DNA of 44,139 bases from Paramuribaculum sp. (GCA_029060545.1 JAIDTT010000016.1:1-44139), one strand, 5' to 3'; shown: positions 6,730 through 16,324, numbered from the stretch's first letter. Program-made: numbers and translations. Notes: a model not told the origin generated them from the sequence alone.

Positions 6730-8693
6730 GACCGGGGAGAAGTGATGGTACGTATTTCCTGAAGGATGCTGTCGGAGTCGATTCCACATATCTTCTTAAG
6801 CTCGGCCACACGTCCGTGAGGCACGAACTTGTCGGGCATACCGAGGCGTCGCACGCGGGGCGAATAGCCGTTGTCGGCCCACCATTCGAGGGCTGCGGAG
6901 CTGAATCCGCCGCGGACGGTACCATCCTCGACGGTAATGACGGGGAGCCCGGTAGCTGCCACTTCGGCAAGGATGGCGGTATCGAGGGGCTTTACGAATA
7001 TCATGTCGTAGTGAGCCACGCTGATGCCTTCCGCACGAGCTGCCTCGATGGCTTTGGCGACGTCGGTCGCTACGGTGCCTACCGACAGAATGATGGCGTC
7101 AGTACCGTCGGAGAGCTTTTCGCCCTTGCCAACAGGAAGAACGCGCATGGGCTGTTGCCACTGCAATATCTCGCCACTTCCACGCGGGTAGCGTATGGCT
7201 ATCGGGCCTTCCCACTGCGGCGACAGAGCAGTGAAGAATAGATGTCGGAGATAGACTTCATCGCGCGGAGCGGCTACGGTGAGTCCGGGAACGGATGTGA
7301 GGTAGGCGAGGTCGAGGGCGCCGTGGTGAGTGGCACCGTCCTCCCCGACTATGCCTGCGCGGTCGATGGCGAAGATCACGGGGAGCTGCTGGAGGGCTAC
7401 ATCGTGGACGATCTGATCGTAGGCTCTCTGGAGGAATGAGGAGTAGATGGCCACGACGGGGCGCTTGCCTTCGCGCGCCAAGCCGGCGGCAAAGGTGACG
7501 GCGTGGCCTTCGGAGATGCCGACGTCGAAGGTGCGGTCGGGCATTTCCTTCTGAAGCATCGACATAGAAGTGCCGGAGAGCATGGCGGCGGTGATACCTA
7601 CGATATCGGGATTGGTGCGGGCAAGCTCAACGAGCGTGGAACCGAATACATCCTGATATTTGGCGGGAGCCATGGCGCGCTTGTCGACGTGGCGCTCGCC
7701 TGTGGCCGGATCGAAACGGCCGGGAGCGTGCCAGTGAGCGGGATCCTCTTCGGCCGGCTTGTAGCCTTTGCCCTTGAGGGTGCGGATGTGGAGCAAGCGC
7801 GGGCCACTGATGGATTTCAACTCTGAGAATACGCGCACGAGGCGACGCACGTCGTTACCGTCGACAGGGCCGAAGTATCGGATGCTGAGCCCCTCGAATA
7901 TATTGGTCTCGCGGGTGATGAAGGATTTGAGCGAGTTGTGTAAGCGCGTCATACGGCCATGGTTCTCATCCTTGTAGAGGCGAAGGCCTTTCAGTACATG
8001 ATAGGCGACGCCACGCATAGCATTATAGGGGCGCGATGCCGTCATCCGTCCGAGATAAGAATTGAGCGAACCGACGTTGCGGTCGATCGACATATCGTTG
8101 TCGTTGAGCACTATGAGCAGATTGCTTCGGGAGTTGGCAGCGTTGTTGAGACCCTCGAATGCGAGGCCGCCGCTGATGGAGGCGTCGCCGATTACGGCCA
8201 CCACGTTGCGCGCGGGCGCTTCACCGTCGGTACTGTCGGCGGCAGCAGCCACCGCCATACCAAGAGCGGCCGATATAGAGTTGGAGGCGTGGCCGGCTGC
8301 GAATGTATCGTAGGGCGACTCGGCCGGGAAGGGGAAGCCGGAAAGGCCGCCGAGCTTACGGTTGGTGTGGAAGAGAGGTGCGCGACCGGTGAGGAGCTTG
8401 TGGGCATAGGCCTGATGGCCAACGTCCCACACGATACGGTCGTCGGGAGTATCGAATACGTAATGGAGGGCAACTGTGAGCTCTACGGCTCCCATGCTGG
8501 AGGCGAAGTGTCCGGGATTTTCGGCAAGAGAGGCGATAAGGAATGTGCGTATCTCGCGGCATAGCTCGGGTAGCTTGTCGATGGGGAGTTTACGCAGATC
8601 CGCCGGGCTGTCGATCGCGGAGAGCAACGGATACAGCGCCGAGTCGAGCGGACGGTAGTCCTTGTTGGGTGTGACGGACACAATAGCGCTCAT
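6726..8693 (-). CDS. dxs: 1-deoxy-D-xylulose-5-phosphate synthase
   Basis: Condenses pyruvate and glyceraldehyde 3-phosphate to DXP using thiamine diphosphate, the first step of the MEP isoprenoid pathway and a branch to thiamine and pyridoxal synthesis. The sequence shows the N-terminal GHQAYAHKLLTGR segment, the ThDP/Mg motif GDASISGG followed by NDNDMSI, the central pyrimidine-binding domain with GISEGHAVTFAAGLA, the DRAGIVGEDGATHHG segment, and a C-terminal transketolase domain. At 655 residues it is close to the family norm. It overlaps the preceding small membrane gene and the following trkA by 4 bp each, so the set is one transcript from the promoter at 8906-8936. Confidence 0.97.
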   Translation of the reverse strand: MSAIVSVTPNKDYRPLDSALYPLLSAIDSPADLRKLPIDKLPELCREIRTFLIASLAENPGHFASSMGAVELTVALHYVFDTPDDRIVWDVGHQAYAHKLLTGRAPLFHTNRKLGGLSGFPFPAESPYDTFAAGHASNSISAALGMAVAAAADSTDGEAPARNVVAVIGDASISGGLAFEGLNNAANSRSNLLIVLNDNDMSIDRNVGSLNSYLGRMTASRPYNAMRGVAYHVLKGLRLYKDENHGRMTRLHNSLKSFITRETNIFEGLSIRYFGPVDGNDVRRLVRVFSELKSISGPRLLHIRTLKGKGYKPAEEDPAHWHAPGRFDPATGERHVDKRAMAPAKYQDVFGSTLVELARTNPDIVGITAAMLSGTSMSMLQKEMPDRTFDVGISEGHAVTFAAGLAREGKRPVVAIYSSFLQRAYDQIVHDVALQQLPVIFAIDRAGIVGEDGATHHGALDLAYLTSVPGLTVAAPRDEVYLRHLFFTALSPQWEGPIAIRYPRGSGEILQWQQPMRVLPVGKGEKLSDGTDAIILSVGTVATDVAKAIEAARAEGISVAHYDMIFVKPLDTAILAEVAATGLPVITVEDGTVRGGFSSAALEWWADNGYSPRVRRLGMPDKFVPHGRVAELKKICGIDSDSILQEIRTITSPRS

Positions 8694-8860
8694 TGCTTCT
8701 TGTATTTTTTATACAACGGCACAAAGACCACGATCCCGGATGCCACAAGTATGAAGATGGTGTAGAGGGTGATGCGTGGGGTGGATGCCACCACAATCCA
8801 GCATAGCAGCAGCCATAGCAGAGTGATGCAAAAGAGTCGGAATTTTGTGGCGGTATTCAC
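8690..8860 (-). CDS. Small two-helix membrane protein upstream of dxs
   Basis: A 56-residue protein with two hydrophobic helices (CITLLWLLLCWIVVAS and TLYTIFILVASGIVVFV) and a basic tail YKKYKKQ. I recognise no family. The frame stays open up to a TTG at 8906-8908, but that codon lies in the -7 box of the promoter, so it cannot be translated from this promoter. The GTG at 8858-8860 is the only other usual start before the first helix, and no ATG exists. The stop overlaps the dxs ATG by 4 bp (ATGA), which supports it as a real, coupled gene. It may help membrane assembly or expression of the operon, but nothing in it shows a function. Confidence 0.6.
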   Translation of the reverse strand: MNTATKFRLFCITLLWLLLCWIVVASTPRITLYTIFILVASGIVVFVPLYKKYKKQ

Positions 8861-8905
8861 GTGCGCGTGTGGATTGGTATCTTTAGTTGGGAATATTAAC
8901 GCCGA

Positions 8906-8936
8906 CAAAGATACACAATCGGATGGAGAAAATCAA
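8906..8936 (-). promoter_or_regulatory. Promoter of the dxs-trkA-trkH operon, TTG-N20-TATCTTTG
   Basis: On the minus strand TTG (8934-8936) and TATCTTTG (8906-8913) are 20 bases apart. Transcription should start near 8899. It lies just downstream of the manA-like gene and makes the dxs set independent of it. Confidence 0.75.
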
Positions 8937-8949
8937 GCGCGAGGGCTGC

Positions 8950-9918
8950 CTACATGTGGGCTGCCACTACTACCCCCTCGCCATCGAACACGATACGCTT
9001 GGAGCTTCCGGCCACAACCACGCTCTCGCCTCGGCACAGGGAGATAGCGGATTCGTCAGACCCCACGGAGAGTTTCACTTCTCCTTCTACGCAGTGGTAG
9101 AGCACGAAGGAGTTTTCGTAGTTGTAGAGAATCTTCTTGCCGGAGATGGTGAGACGATTGACGGAGAAGTGGCTCGTATGGGCGAGACCTTCAATACCGT
9201 CGATAGCCGGTTCGGGCTCTGTGCGATAGGACGGAAGTACGGTGACGTCGATGGCATCGGCTGCATCGGCGAGTGTGTCGGAATCGACAACACGTTCCGG
9301 ATCGCGGAACGAATATAGGTCGTGACCGCTCATAGCCGGGTCGAAGATTTCGAGGAGAAGGATGCCGGGGGTGAGGCTGTGGGGGCGTCCGGCCGGGATA
9401 TAGAAAGCATCGCCCGGGCAGGCCGGAGTACGCGCTATGTGGTTGATAATTGTGTGATTTTTAACGGCATCTTCAAATTCTTCGACAGTGATAGCCTCAT
9501 TAAATCCTGTGAGTATTTCAGCACCCTCGGGAGCATCGAGGATATACCAGAACTCCTCGCGTCCGAGTACGCCGAAATCGTCTTCGGCAAATGCATCGGG
9601 GGTATGCACGTGGAGTGTGAGGTCGCCACAGCAATACACGAGCTTCATGAGCAGAGGGAATACGGGTCCATATTCCTTGGCCACACGCTTACCTAGAAAT
9701 TGCTCGCCATACTTCTCGATCAGCTGAGGTATGGTGAGACCGGCATCAGGGCCTTCGGCCACGATGGAGAGGTGTCCGGGTATGGCCGAAGCCTCCCACG
9801 TCTCGAACAGGCGCTCAGTATGGCTGATACCTTTGTACTTCTCGAGCTGCTCATTGGCTTCCTCGGAGGTTACGAACGCTGGCCCTAATTTCCAAGGACC
9901 GATAGTTGTGGCTGTCAT
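8950..9918 (-). CDS. manA: Mannose-6-phosphate isomerase-like cupin (type I PMI family)
   Basis: Predicted to interconvert mannose 6-phosphate and fructose 6-phosphate, feeding GDP-mannose/GDP-fucose synthesis or mannose use. At 322 residues it has the short bacterial type I PMI length. Zinc-site positions can be aligned: LHVHTPD (family usually QVHP), REEFWYIL (Glu) and PAGRPHSL (His). The first ligand, normally Gln, is His here, and the N-terminal WGG signature of Bacteroides ManA is replaced by GPWKLGPAFV, so this is a diverged member. It could act on another sugar phosphate. It is transcribed alone from the promoter at 9960-9990. Confidence 0.75.
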   Translation of the reverse strand: MTATTIGPWKLGPAFVTSEEANEQLEKYKGISHTERLFETWEASAIPGHLSIVAEGPDAGLTIPQLIEKYGEQFLGKRVAKEYGPVFPLLMKLVYCCGDLTLHVHTPDAFAEDDFGVLGREEFWYILDAPEGAEILTGFNEAITVEEFEDAVKNHTIINHIARTPACPGDAFYIPAGRPHSLTPGILLLEIFDPAMSGHDLYSFRDPERVVDSDTLADAADAIDVTVLPSYRTEPEPAIDGIEGLAHTSHFSVNRLTISGKKILYNYENSFVLYHCVEGEVKLSVGSDESAISLCRGESVVVAGSSKRIVFDGEGVVVAAHM

Positions 9919-9959
9919 GATCGGTTGGGTTAATCATTTGTCCCGATAGTAGGACATCG

Positions 9960-9990
9960 CAAAGGTAAGTAATGATTTTTAATGCCGCAA
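9960..9990 (-). promoter_or_regulatory. Promoter of the manA-like gene, TTG-N20-TACCTTTG
   Basis: Minus-strand TTG (9988-9990) and TACCTTTG (9960-9967) are separated by 20 bases and lie about 40 bp upstream of the ATG at 9918. Confidence 0.75.
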
Positions 9991-10048
9991 CAATTTTGTA
10001 ACAATCTTCTCACTTTTTTGTGATTATTTTTTCACCACACGGTAACAC

Positions 10049-13000
10049 TCAGACGGTAAAATACCGGGCATGGGGACTTGAAATGTAAAATCCGGCCACT
10101 GACGAAGCGGGCATAAGTGCCCCGTTGGCAGTCACTTCCACTCTGATTTCGTCGAATCCGAGCAATGCGGAAAGTTTATGCATGACAGACTGATCTGGCA
10201 GGCAGCCGTAGCCCACCGCCGGGCGTATTCCCCGGTATTTTCCGCGGAGGATCATATCCATATCGGACGGCTCGTCGGGTGAATAGCCCCATAAGTCGGT
10301 ACGCACAAGTCGATGAAGGTATTCGGATGTGGCTTCGGCAAGACGGTCGCATACGGACTGCAGCAAGAGCCGTGAGTAATCGTCGGTTTTAGCGCGATGT
10401 AGTTCACGCAGCTCTTCACCAATGCTCACGCAAAAAGCTCCGATGTAGTCGCCCGCCGGATTGATAAAATCGGCCAGCGACAGACACACCTCCCGATCGG
10501 AGCGTGGCCGCTGACGCGGTGCCGGAATCTCGGTATCGCTAATACGGATTGTATCGCCCGATGCCATCGCCCCGAAGAATCCCACGCGAGCTTGCATGGT
10601 GAAGGAGCCGAGTGTATCAACGAGCGCCTGCGCTTCGGAGAGCAATTGCTCTGCTTCTGGCGTGGCGGGACGTACCCGCCAGCAGTTGAGGAAGTATATC
10701 CAATTGATATATGGCGTTACATCGGCTACCTTGATATCCATGAGAGTTCGGCTGCCGAGATACGACGGACGCACTACCTGCTCTTTCGACCAGTCAACTG
10801 ACAGACGTCCGGCTACCGGATGCAGTTGTGGTTTATCGGAGACAAGATGGTCAGCTACAAAACGTTGCTGCTCAGCCTTGATGTCGGCCACAGCCGCGGT
10901 ATAATCAGCAAGCAGGCGGGATGCTATCACACCATTTTTAGCGGCATCGGCCACGTGGACTACAACTCCGTCGGGATACTCCGGGGCGAGCTTCAGCGCC
11001 GTATGCAGCGGTGAGGTAGCTGCGCCACCTACGAGTACAGGAATGGATACTCCACCATCGCGCAATGTATGAAGCACCACCTCCATTTCGTGGAGCGACG
11101 GGGTGATAAGGCCGCTGAGCCCTACAAAGTCGGGATTATAGCGACGTACGGCATCAAGTATTGCCGAGGCTTCGACCTGCACTCCGAGGTCGATAACCTC
11201 GAAGTTGTTGCACCGCATCACCACAGCCGCTATATTCTTTCCGATATCGTGCACGTCGCCTCTTACGGTAGCCACCACAATTCGCCCTTTAGATGGTGCC
11301 TCCACTGCATCCCGCTCCATATACGGGCGTAGCAGCTCTACCGCGGCGGCCATGCATCGGGCACTCTTAATCACCTGCGGCAAAAACAGTTTTCCCTCAC
11401 CAAAAAGACACCCCACCTGCTCCATACCTACCATAAGAATGTCGGCAATCACACGTGAAGCGCTTCCGCAATGCTCCACCGCCTCGGGTATGTCAGCTGC
11501 AAGCCGGGAGGTGTCGCCTGTCATTATGGCCCGTATAAGTCGGCTGTCTATAGCGGCAGGTATATCAGTGTGTATCTCAGCCGAAATGCCCCCTTGCGCG
11601 ACAACGGCATACTCGGCAGCTTGAGCGGAGAGTCGGTCGGTGGCATCGGTCGTACGGCATAATATCACATCTTCGAGCGTCTTGAGCAGCTCAGGAGCTA
11701 TATCGGAATAGGCAACGCGAGAATTGGGATCTACAATAGCCATATCCAGACCGGCGGCGATAGCATGGTAGAGAAATACGGCGTGCATGGCCTGACGGAT
11801 ATAGTTGTTTCCACGGAAGGCAAACGACAAGTTACTCACTCCCCCGCTTGTACGCGCTCCGGGGAGATTGCGCTTGATCCAACGCACGGCCTCGATAAAG
11901 TCAATGCCATAACTGGCGTGGGCATCGATGCCCGTGGCGATGGTAAGGATATTGGGGTCGATGATGATATCGCGCGGATCCCAGCCGCGGGATGTGAGCA
12001 GATCGTAGGCGCGGCGCGCCACACGGATCTTGTGGTCGTAGTCGGTAGCCTGTCCCTCCTCGTCGAAAAGCATCACCACTACTGCGGCACCATAACTGCG
12101 GATTATGTCGGCCTGACGCAGAAACTCATCTGCGCCGTGCTTGAGCGAGATACTATTGACAATCGCTTTCCCGCCGATATTCTGCAGGGCTGTCTCGATC
12201 ACGTCGAACGACGATGAATCGATCATCCAGGCCACAGAAGCAGCCTCAGCATCGGCCGACAGCAGACGGAGGAAATGCGCCATCTCTGCCTTGCTGTCGA
12301 GCATGGCATCATCGAGGTTGATGTCGAGTATCATGGCACCATCGCGTACCTGCCTGACTGCGATTTCCACTGCCTCAGCATACGCTTTCTCTTTGATGAG
12401 CCGCAAGAACTTACGGCTTCCGGCTACATTGCAGCGCTCCCCAACATTGATAAAGCCATTGCCCCGTGGCTCAAAAGCCTCAAGTCCGGCGAGCCATGCC
12501 ACACGTCCCGCCGAGGGCACACGTGGCTTATACCGATCGACCTCGGCAGCAAGTGCGGCAATGTGAGCCGGGGTGGTACCGCAGCAACCGCCTACGATAT
12601 TAAGTTGACCATCGGCGAGGAGAGGGCGCAATGCCGACACAAAAGCTTCGGGCGACTCGGAATAATGACCGAGGCCGTCGGGCAGTCCAGCATTGGGATA
12701 AAGTATTGTCGGGAATGGGGAAACCTCATTGAGACGGCGTACACTGTCGACAAGCGACGCGGGTCCGCCGGAACAATTGAACCCCACAGCAATAGGCCGG
12801 GTATAGGCCTGGGAGGCAAGAAAAGCCTCGGGCGTCATGCCCGTGAGCAGACGCCGCGACGCATCGGAGAGTGTCATCGACAGTGCTACCGGGATGTCAA
12901 TACCGGTAGCCGAACGGGCGTCGGCTATGCCGGCCATAGTGGCTTTAACATTCAGCGCGTCGAAAATGGTCTCTATCAGAAGGAAATCGACGCCACCGGA

Positions 13001-13516
13001 AATAAGAGCCTGCGCCTGCTCGGCCATGGCTAAACGCACGGCAGCAAAATCGACAGCCGTAGCCTCGGAATCAGCCACATTGCCGCTCATCGAAAGCGTG
13101 TAGGCAGTCGGCCCTATCGAGCCGGCTACAAATCGTGGCTTGGAAGGATTTTGCCGAGTGAATTCGTCGGCAACGCAACGCGCTATCCGTGCTCCTTCGG
13201 TATTGAGACGTGCTACAAGATGCGAAGTGGCATACTCCTCCTGCGATAGTGTCTGAGAGTTGAATGTGTTGGTCTCGATGATATCGGCACCGGCCTCGAG
13301 AAAAGAGCGATGAATACTCTCCACTATATCGGGAGCGGTAAGATTGAGTATATCGAAGTTGCCCGAAAGGTCGCGGGGATGCGATGCAAATTCACCACCA
13401 CGCATCTGCGATTCGGAGAGATGCAAATTCTGGAAGCTGACGCCGAGCGAGCCGTCGAGCACAAGTATCCGGCTACGTAGAGCTTCCCTAAGAATGTCGA
13501 GACGCGATTGACACAT
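10049..13516 (-). CDS. metH: Cobalamin-dependent methionine synthase
   Basis: Transfers methyl from 5-methyltetrahydrofolate via cobalamin to homocysteine. All four modules are present: the homocysteine domain (about residues 1-310, with zinc cysteines in GFNCSGG and GGCCGTTP), the pterin-binding domain (about 340-600, VGERCNVAGSRKF), the B12 domain (about 640-870, with GDVHDIGKN carrying the cobalt-ligating His), and a C-terminal S-adenosylmethionine reactivation domain (about 900-1155, RPAVGYGCLPDQS, ending SSPHARYFTV). At 1155 residues it is somewhat shorter than the E. coli enzyme (1227) but complete. It follows metF by 15 bp, so methyl-folate formation and use are encoded together. No cobalamin or SAM riboswitch was seen in front of the pair. 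Confidence 0.97.
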   Translation of the reverse strand: MCQSRLDILREALRSRILVLDGSLGVSFQNLHLSESQMRGGEFASHPRDLSGNFDILNLTAPDIVESIHRSFLEAGADIIETNTFNSQTLSQEEYATSHLVARLNTEGARIARCVADEFTRQNPSKPRFVAGSIGPTAYTLSMSGNVADSEATAVDFAAVRLAMAEQAQALISGGVDFLLIETIFDALNVKATMAGIADARSATGIDIPVALSMTLSDASRRLLTGMTPEAFLASQAYTRPIAVGFNCSGGPASLVDSVRRLNEVSPFPTILYPNAGLPDGLGHYSESPEAFVSALRPLLADGQLNIVGGCCGTTPAHIAALAAEVDRYKPRVPSAGRVAWLAGLEAFEPRGNGFINVGERCNVAGSRKFLRLIKEKAYAEAVEIAVRQVRDGAMILDINLDDAMLDSKAEMAHFLRLLSADAEAASVAWMIDSSSFDVIETALQNIGGKAIVNSISLKHGADEFLRQADIIRSYGAAVVVMLFDEEGQATDYDHKIRVARRAYDLLTSRGWDPRDIIIDPNILTIATGIDAHASYGIDFIEAVRWIKRNLPGARTSGGVSNLSFAFRGNNYIRQAMHAVFLYHAIAAGLDMAIVDPNSRVAYSDIAPELLKTLEDVILCRTTDATDRLSAQAAEYAVVAQGGISAEIHTDIPAAIDSRLIRAIMTGDTSRLAADIPEAVEHCGSASRVIADILMVGMEQVGCLFGEGKLFLPQVIKSARCMAAAVELLRPYMERDAVEAPSKGRIVVATVRGDVHDIGKNIAAVVMRCNNFEVIDLGVQVEASAILDAVRRYNPDFVGLSGLITPSLHEMEVVLHTLRDGGVSIPVLVGGAATSPLHTALKLAPEYPDGVVVHVADAAKNGVIASRLLADYTAAVADIKAEQQRFVADHLVSDKPQLHPVAGRLSVDWSKEQVVRPSYLGSRTLMDIKVADVTPYINWIYFLNCWRVRPATPEAEQLLSEAQALVDTLGSFTMQARVGFFGAMASGDTIRISDTEIPAPRQRPRSDREVCLSLADFINPAGDYIGAFCVSIGEELRELHRAKTDDYSRLLLQSVCDRLAEATSEYLHRLVRTDLWGYSPDEPSDMDMILRGKYRGIRPAVGYGCLPDQSVMHKLSALLGFDEIRVEVTANGALMPASSVAGFYISSPHARYFTV

Positions 13517-13531
13517 TATATTATAAATTAA

Positions 13532-14491
13532 TCAATAGATGCGACGAGCTATGGAGGCTACGCTCTCCACAGCACTCATAGCATAGAAATGAATACTCGG
13601 CACACCGCTCTCCTTTAGCTCGGAGGCCTGACTTACGGCCCACTCCACTCCGACCTGTTTCACCTGCGTATCGTCGGTACAACGGCGTAGTTCGCGGGCA
13701 AGCTCGTCGGGCAAATCGATGTGGAATATGCGTGGTAGCATCGATAGCTGACGAAGAGATGTAAGAGGTTTGAGTCCCGGAATAATAGGCACCGTGATGC
13801 CCCGACTGCGACAAGCATCTACAAAGTTGAAAAATTTAGCATTGTCGAATATCATCTGGGTTACGATATAGGAAGCGCCGGCATCCACCTTGGCTTTAAG
13901 ATGATCGAGGTCTACATTGAGATTCATAGCTTCCTCATGCTTCTCAGGGTATCCGGCCACGCCGAATGTGAAGGGAACTGTAAGAGGATCGGATTCGGAA
14001 CCATCTGCCATCACGCCGCGATTGAAGCGTGTGACCTGAGCTGCAAGCTCGGCAGCATGAGTGTGACCATCGGCATGAGAAGTGAAAATATGGGAGTTTT
14101 TAGGTCGGTCGCCGCGAAGTACCAGCAGGTCTGTTATCCCGAGATAGGAAAGGTCTATAAGCTGATCTTCAATCTCACTGCGCGAGAAGTCACCGCATAT
14201 CAGGTGAGGCACGGCCCGCACATGATAACGTTCGCGCAAGGCAGCGGCTACGGCCACGGTACCGGGGCGCCGACGATTGCTCACCGCTACGAATCCACCG
14301 TCGGGAGTGGGACGGTACGACACCTCGTTGCGGTGTGTAGTAATATTAATGTATGCCGGGGCAAAATCGAGCAGACGCTCAATGTTACGGTAAGTGGACT
14401 CGATGCTCTTGCCGCGCACGGGAGGAAGAATCTCGAATGAAAAAGCTGTTGGATGCTCGGTGGCAAGAAATTCGGCTACACTTTCGCTCAT
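13532..14491 (-). CDS. metF: Methylenetetrahydrofolate reductase
   Basis: Reduces 5,10-methylene-THF to 5-methyl-THF with FAD and supplies the methyl donor for the MetH encoded next. The TIM-barrel family signatures are clear: FSFEILPPVRG (residues 17-27) with the proton-donor Glu, NITTHRNE, HLICGDFSRSEIE, LRGDRPK (flavin and folate contacts), and ASYIVTQMIFDNAKFFNFVD. Length 319 is close to the bacterial norm of about 300. It starts only 15 bp after a strong hairpin that ends the pfp transcript, and no consensus promoter is visible in the 86-bp gap, so its own promoter may lie in the end of pfp or it may rely on readthrough. Confidence 0.96.
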   Translation of the reverse strand: MSESVAEFLATEHPTAFSFEILPPVRGKSIESTYRNIERLLDFAPAYINITTHRNEVSYRPTPDGGFVAVSNRRRPGTVAVAAALRERYHVRAVPHLICGDFSRSEIEDQLIDLSYLGITDLLVLRGDRPKNSHIFTSHADGHTHAAELAAQVTRFNRGVMADGSESDPLTVPFTFGVAGYPEKHEEAMNLNVDLDHLKAKVDAGASYIVTQMIFDNAKFFNFVDACRSRGITVPIIPGLKPLTSLRQLSMLPRIFHIDLPDELARELRRCTDDTQVKQVGVEWAVSQASELKESGVPSIHFYAMSAVESVASIARRIY

Positions 14492-14506
14492 GATACATTA
14501 ATAATA

Positions 14507-14550
14507 AGAAGGCTGCGCACTGCTATAGGCATATCGGTGCGCAGCCTTCT
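14507..14550 (-). terminator. Rho-independent terminator after pfp
   Basis: AGAAGGCTGCGCAC (14507-14520) and GTGCGCAGCCTTCT (14537-14550) form a perfect 14-bp stem with a 16-base loop. On the minus strand it is followed by TTATTATTAA. It separates pfp from metF. Confidence 0.85.
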
Positions 14551-14577
14551 GCAAGCTGATATTGAAGGTGGATGGGA

Positions 14578-16224
14578 TTACTTATCGAGAGCCTCGTACT
14601 GGAGGGTCATGGTCGGCTGGTCGCATACTTCAGCAGGACCGAAGTACTGGATGGGGCCGGGGAATACGTACTCGGTGCTGAGCGCCCACTTGTCGCGCTT
14701 GGAGGCGAACTTCTGGAAGGGAGTGCCGTCGAGACGCACAAGTGCTTTCTGGATCACAGGCTTCATCTGACCGTGGCGACGTTCCATATTGAACATCATA
14801 GTGATAGGTATACCACCGGCGAGCCACTGTACGGAAGGCTTGGTGAGGTTGCGGAGGCTGGAGAGATAGCCGGTAACACCTGCAGCAATGAGGTTGGCAG
14901 CGTTGTAGCCGAGCGCATAGCAATAGTCGGCGTCGAAGTTCGACGGAGCAGCGCAACGGCCCTCATATCCGAAGAAGTGATGGAGGGGCGAGAACTTGCC
15001 GTTGTATTTACCCTGATCAGCGAGTTCGTTGAGGCGGTTGCCCACCATTTCGCTGAGAAGTTTCTCTGTCTCGATTAACGATACCTGTACGTTGCCGTGG
15101 GGGTCACGGTCGAGTGTGAGCTGACGAGCCACACCTTCGGGGAGCGAAGCATAGACTTCGGCTGACTCCTTGGAAAGGTTGTCGAGCACAAACTGACGCT
15201 GCTCTTCGCGGGTCTTGGTAGCAAATTCGGGATGGTGTGCGAGGAGGTCGTTGAGTTCTGCGATGAGAACCTTCATTGCGGGGATAAACTCGATGAGACC
15301 TTCGGGAATCAGCACTGTGCCGAAGTTGTTACCCTGAGCTGCGCGTGCAGCAACGATGTCGGCGATATAGTTCACTACATCCTGGAGGGTCTGGTTCTTG
15401 GCCTCGACCTCTTCGGAGATGATACATACGTTGGGCTGGGTCTGGAGAGCACATTCGAGAGCAATGTGGGATGCGGAGCGTCCCATGAGCTTGATGAAGT
15501 GCCAGTACTTCTTGGCGGAAAAGCAGTCGCGCTGGATATTGCCGATGAGTTCGGAATATACCTTGGTGGCGGTATCGAAGCCGAAGGATGCCTCCACCAC
15601 TTCGTTCTTGAGGTCACCGTCGATAGTCTTGGGGCAGCCGATAACCTGAACGCCGGCACCGATCTTCTTGTAGTATTCGGCAAGTACGGCAGCATTGGTA
15701 TTGGAGTCGTCGCCACCGATGATTACGAGCGCTGTGATACCGAGTTTTTTGAGGATTTCGAGACCCTTGTCGAACTGATCTTCCTTCTCGAGTTTGGTAC
15801 GTCCGGAGCCGATGATGTCGAAACCACCGGTATTGCGATATTCGTCGATGATGTCGGAGGTGAGCTCAACATAGTTGTGGTCGATAAGACCGCCGGGGCC
15901 CATAAGGAAGCCATAAAGCTTGCTCTCCTTGTTGATTTTCTTGATACCGTCGAAAAGGCCGCTGATCACGTTGTGACCGCCGGGAGCCTGACCGCCGGAG
16001 AGGATTACGCCTACATTGACGGGCTTGCCTACGGTAGGATTGGGATTCTTCTCAAAGCGAAGTTCGGGAAGGCCATAGGTGTTGGGAAACAATTTCTTAA
16101 TATCTTCCTGGTCGGCAACCGACTGAGTGGGTTGACCTTCTACGGCAACCACTGCACCCGTGAGGGCAACAGGCAGCTTGGGCTGGTAAGCGGCGCGGGC
16201 TGTCTGCAAAGCACTTTTCTTCAT
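14578..16224 (-). CDS. pfp: Pyrophosphate-dependent 6-phosphofructokinase
   Basis: Phosphorylates fructose 6-phosphate with PPi instead of ATP, a reversible glycolytic step used by Bacteroidota. Visible features are GGQAPG (residues 77-82, phosphate loop), GGDDS (170-174, where the second Asp is the hallmark of PPi dependence), PKTIDGD (198-204, with Lys and the catalytic Asp), and [15 protein letters not shown]. The 548-residue length fits the long plant/Bacteroides-type PFP. It has its own promoter upstream (16277-16307) and a strong terminator downstream, so it is monocistronic. Confidence 0.96.
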   Translation of the reverse strand: MKKSALQTARAAYQPKLPVALTGAVVAVEGQPTQSVADQEDIKKLFPNTYGLPELRFEKNPNPTVGKPVNVGVILSGGQAPGGHNVISGLFDGIKKINKESKLYGFLMGPGGLIDHNYVELTSDIIDEYRNTGGFDIIGSGRTKLEKEDQFDKGLEILKKLGITALVIIGGDDSNTNAAVLAEYYKKIGAGVQVIGCPKTIDGDLKNEVVEASFGFDTATKVYSELIGNIQRDCFSAKKYWHFIKLMGRSASHIALECALQTQPNVCIISEEVEAKNQTLQDVVNYIADIVAARAAQGNNFGTVLIPEGLIEFIPAMKVLIAELNDLLAHHPEFATKTREEQRQFVLDNLSKESAEVYASLPEGVARQLTLDRDPHGNVQVSLIETEKLLSEMVGNRLNELADQGKYNGKFSPLHHFFGYEGRCAAPSNFDADYCYALGYNAANLIAAGVTGYLSSLRNLTKPSVQWLAGGIPITMMFNMERRHGQMKPVIQKALVRLDGTPFQKFASKRDKWALSTEYVFPGPIQYFGPAEVCDQPTMTLQYEALDK

Positions 16225-16276
16225 GTATTTATTTGGTATTTAAAGGATTGATAATTATCGGATTATTATTCAAGTG

Positions 16277-16307
16277 CAAAGTTCGCAAATATTTTTATTA
16301 ATATCAA
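16277..16307 (-). promoter_or_regulatory. Promoter of pfp, TTG-N20-GAACTTTG
   Basis: Minus-strand TTG (16305-16307) and GAACTTTG (16277-16284) are 20 bases apart. The -7 box has G instead of the first T of TAnnTTTG, but spacing and the TTTG core agree with the other promoters of the window. Confidence 0.55.
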
Positions 16308-16324
16308 TATCCTGTCGGCATTTT

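Noticed and set aside
14492-14577. SAM or cobalamin riboswitch in front of metF-metH
   Set aside because: The gap is only 86 bp, mostly a simple terminator stem; none of the conserved riboswitch cores can be found.
15232-16251. Open frame of 339 codons opposite pfp
   Set aside because: It is the complement of a highly biased, certain gene and shows only Asp/Gly/Val-rich sequence without any domain.
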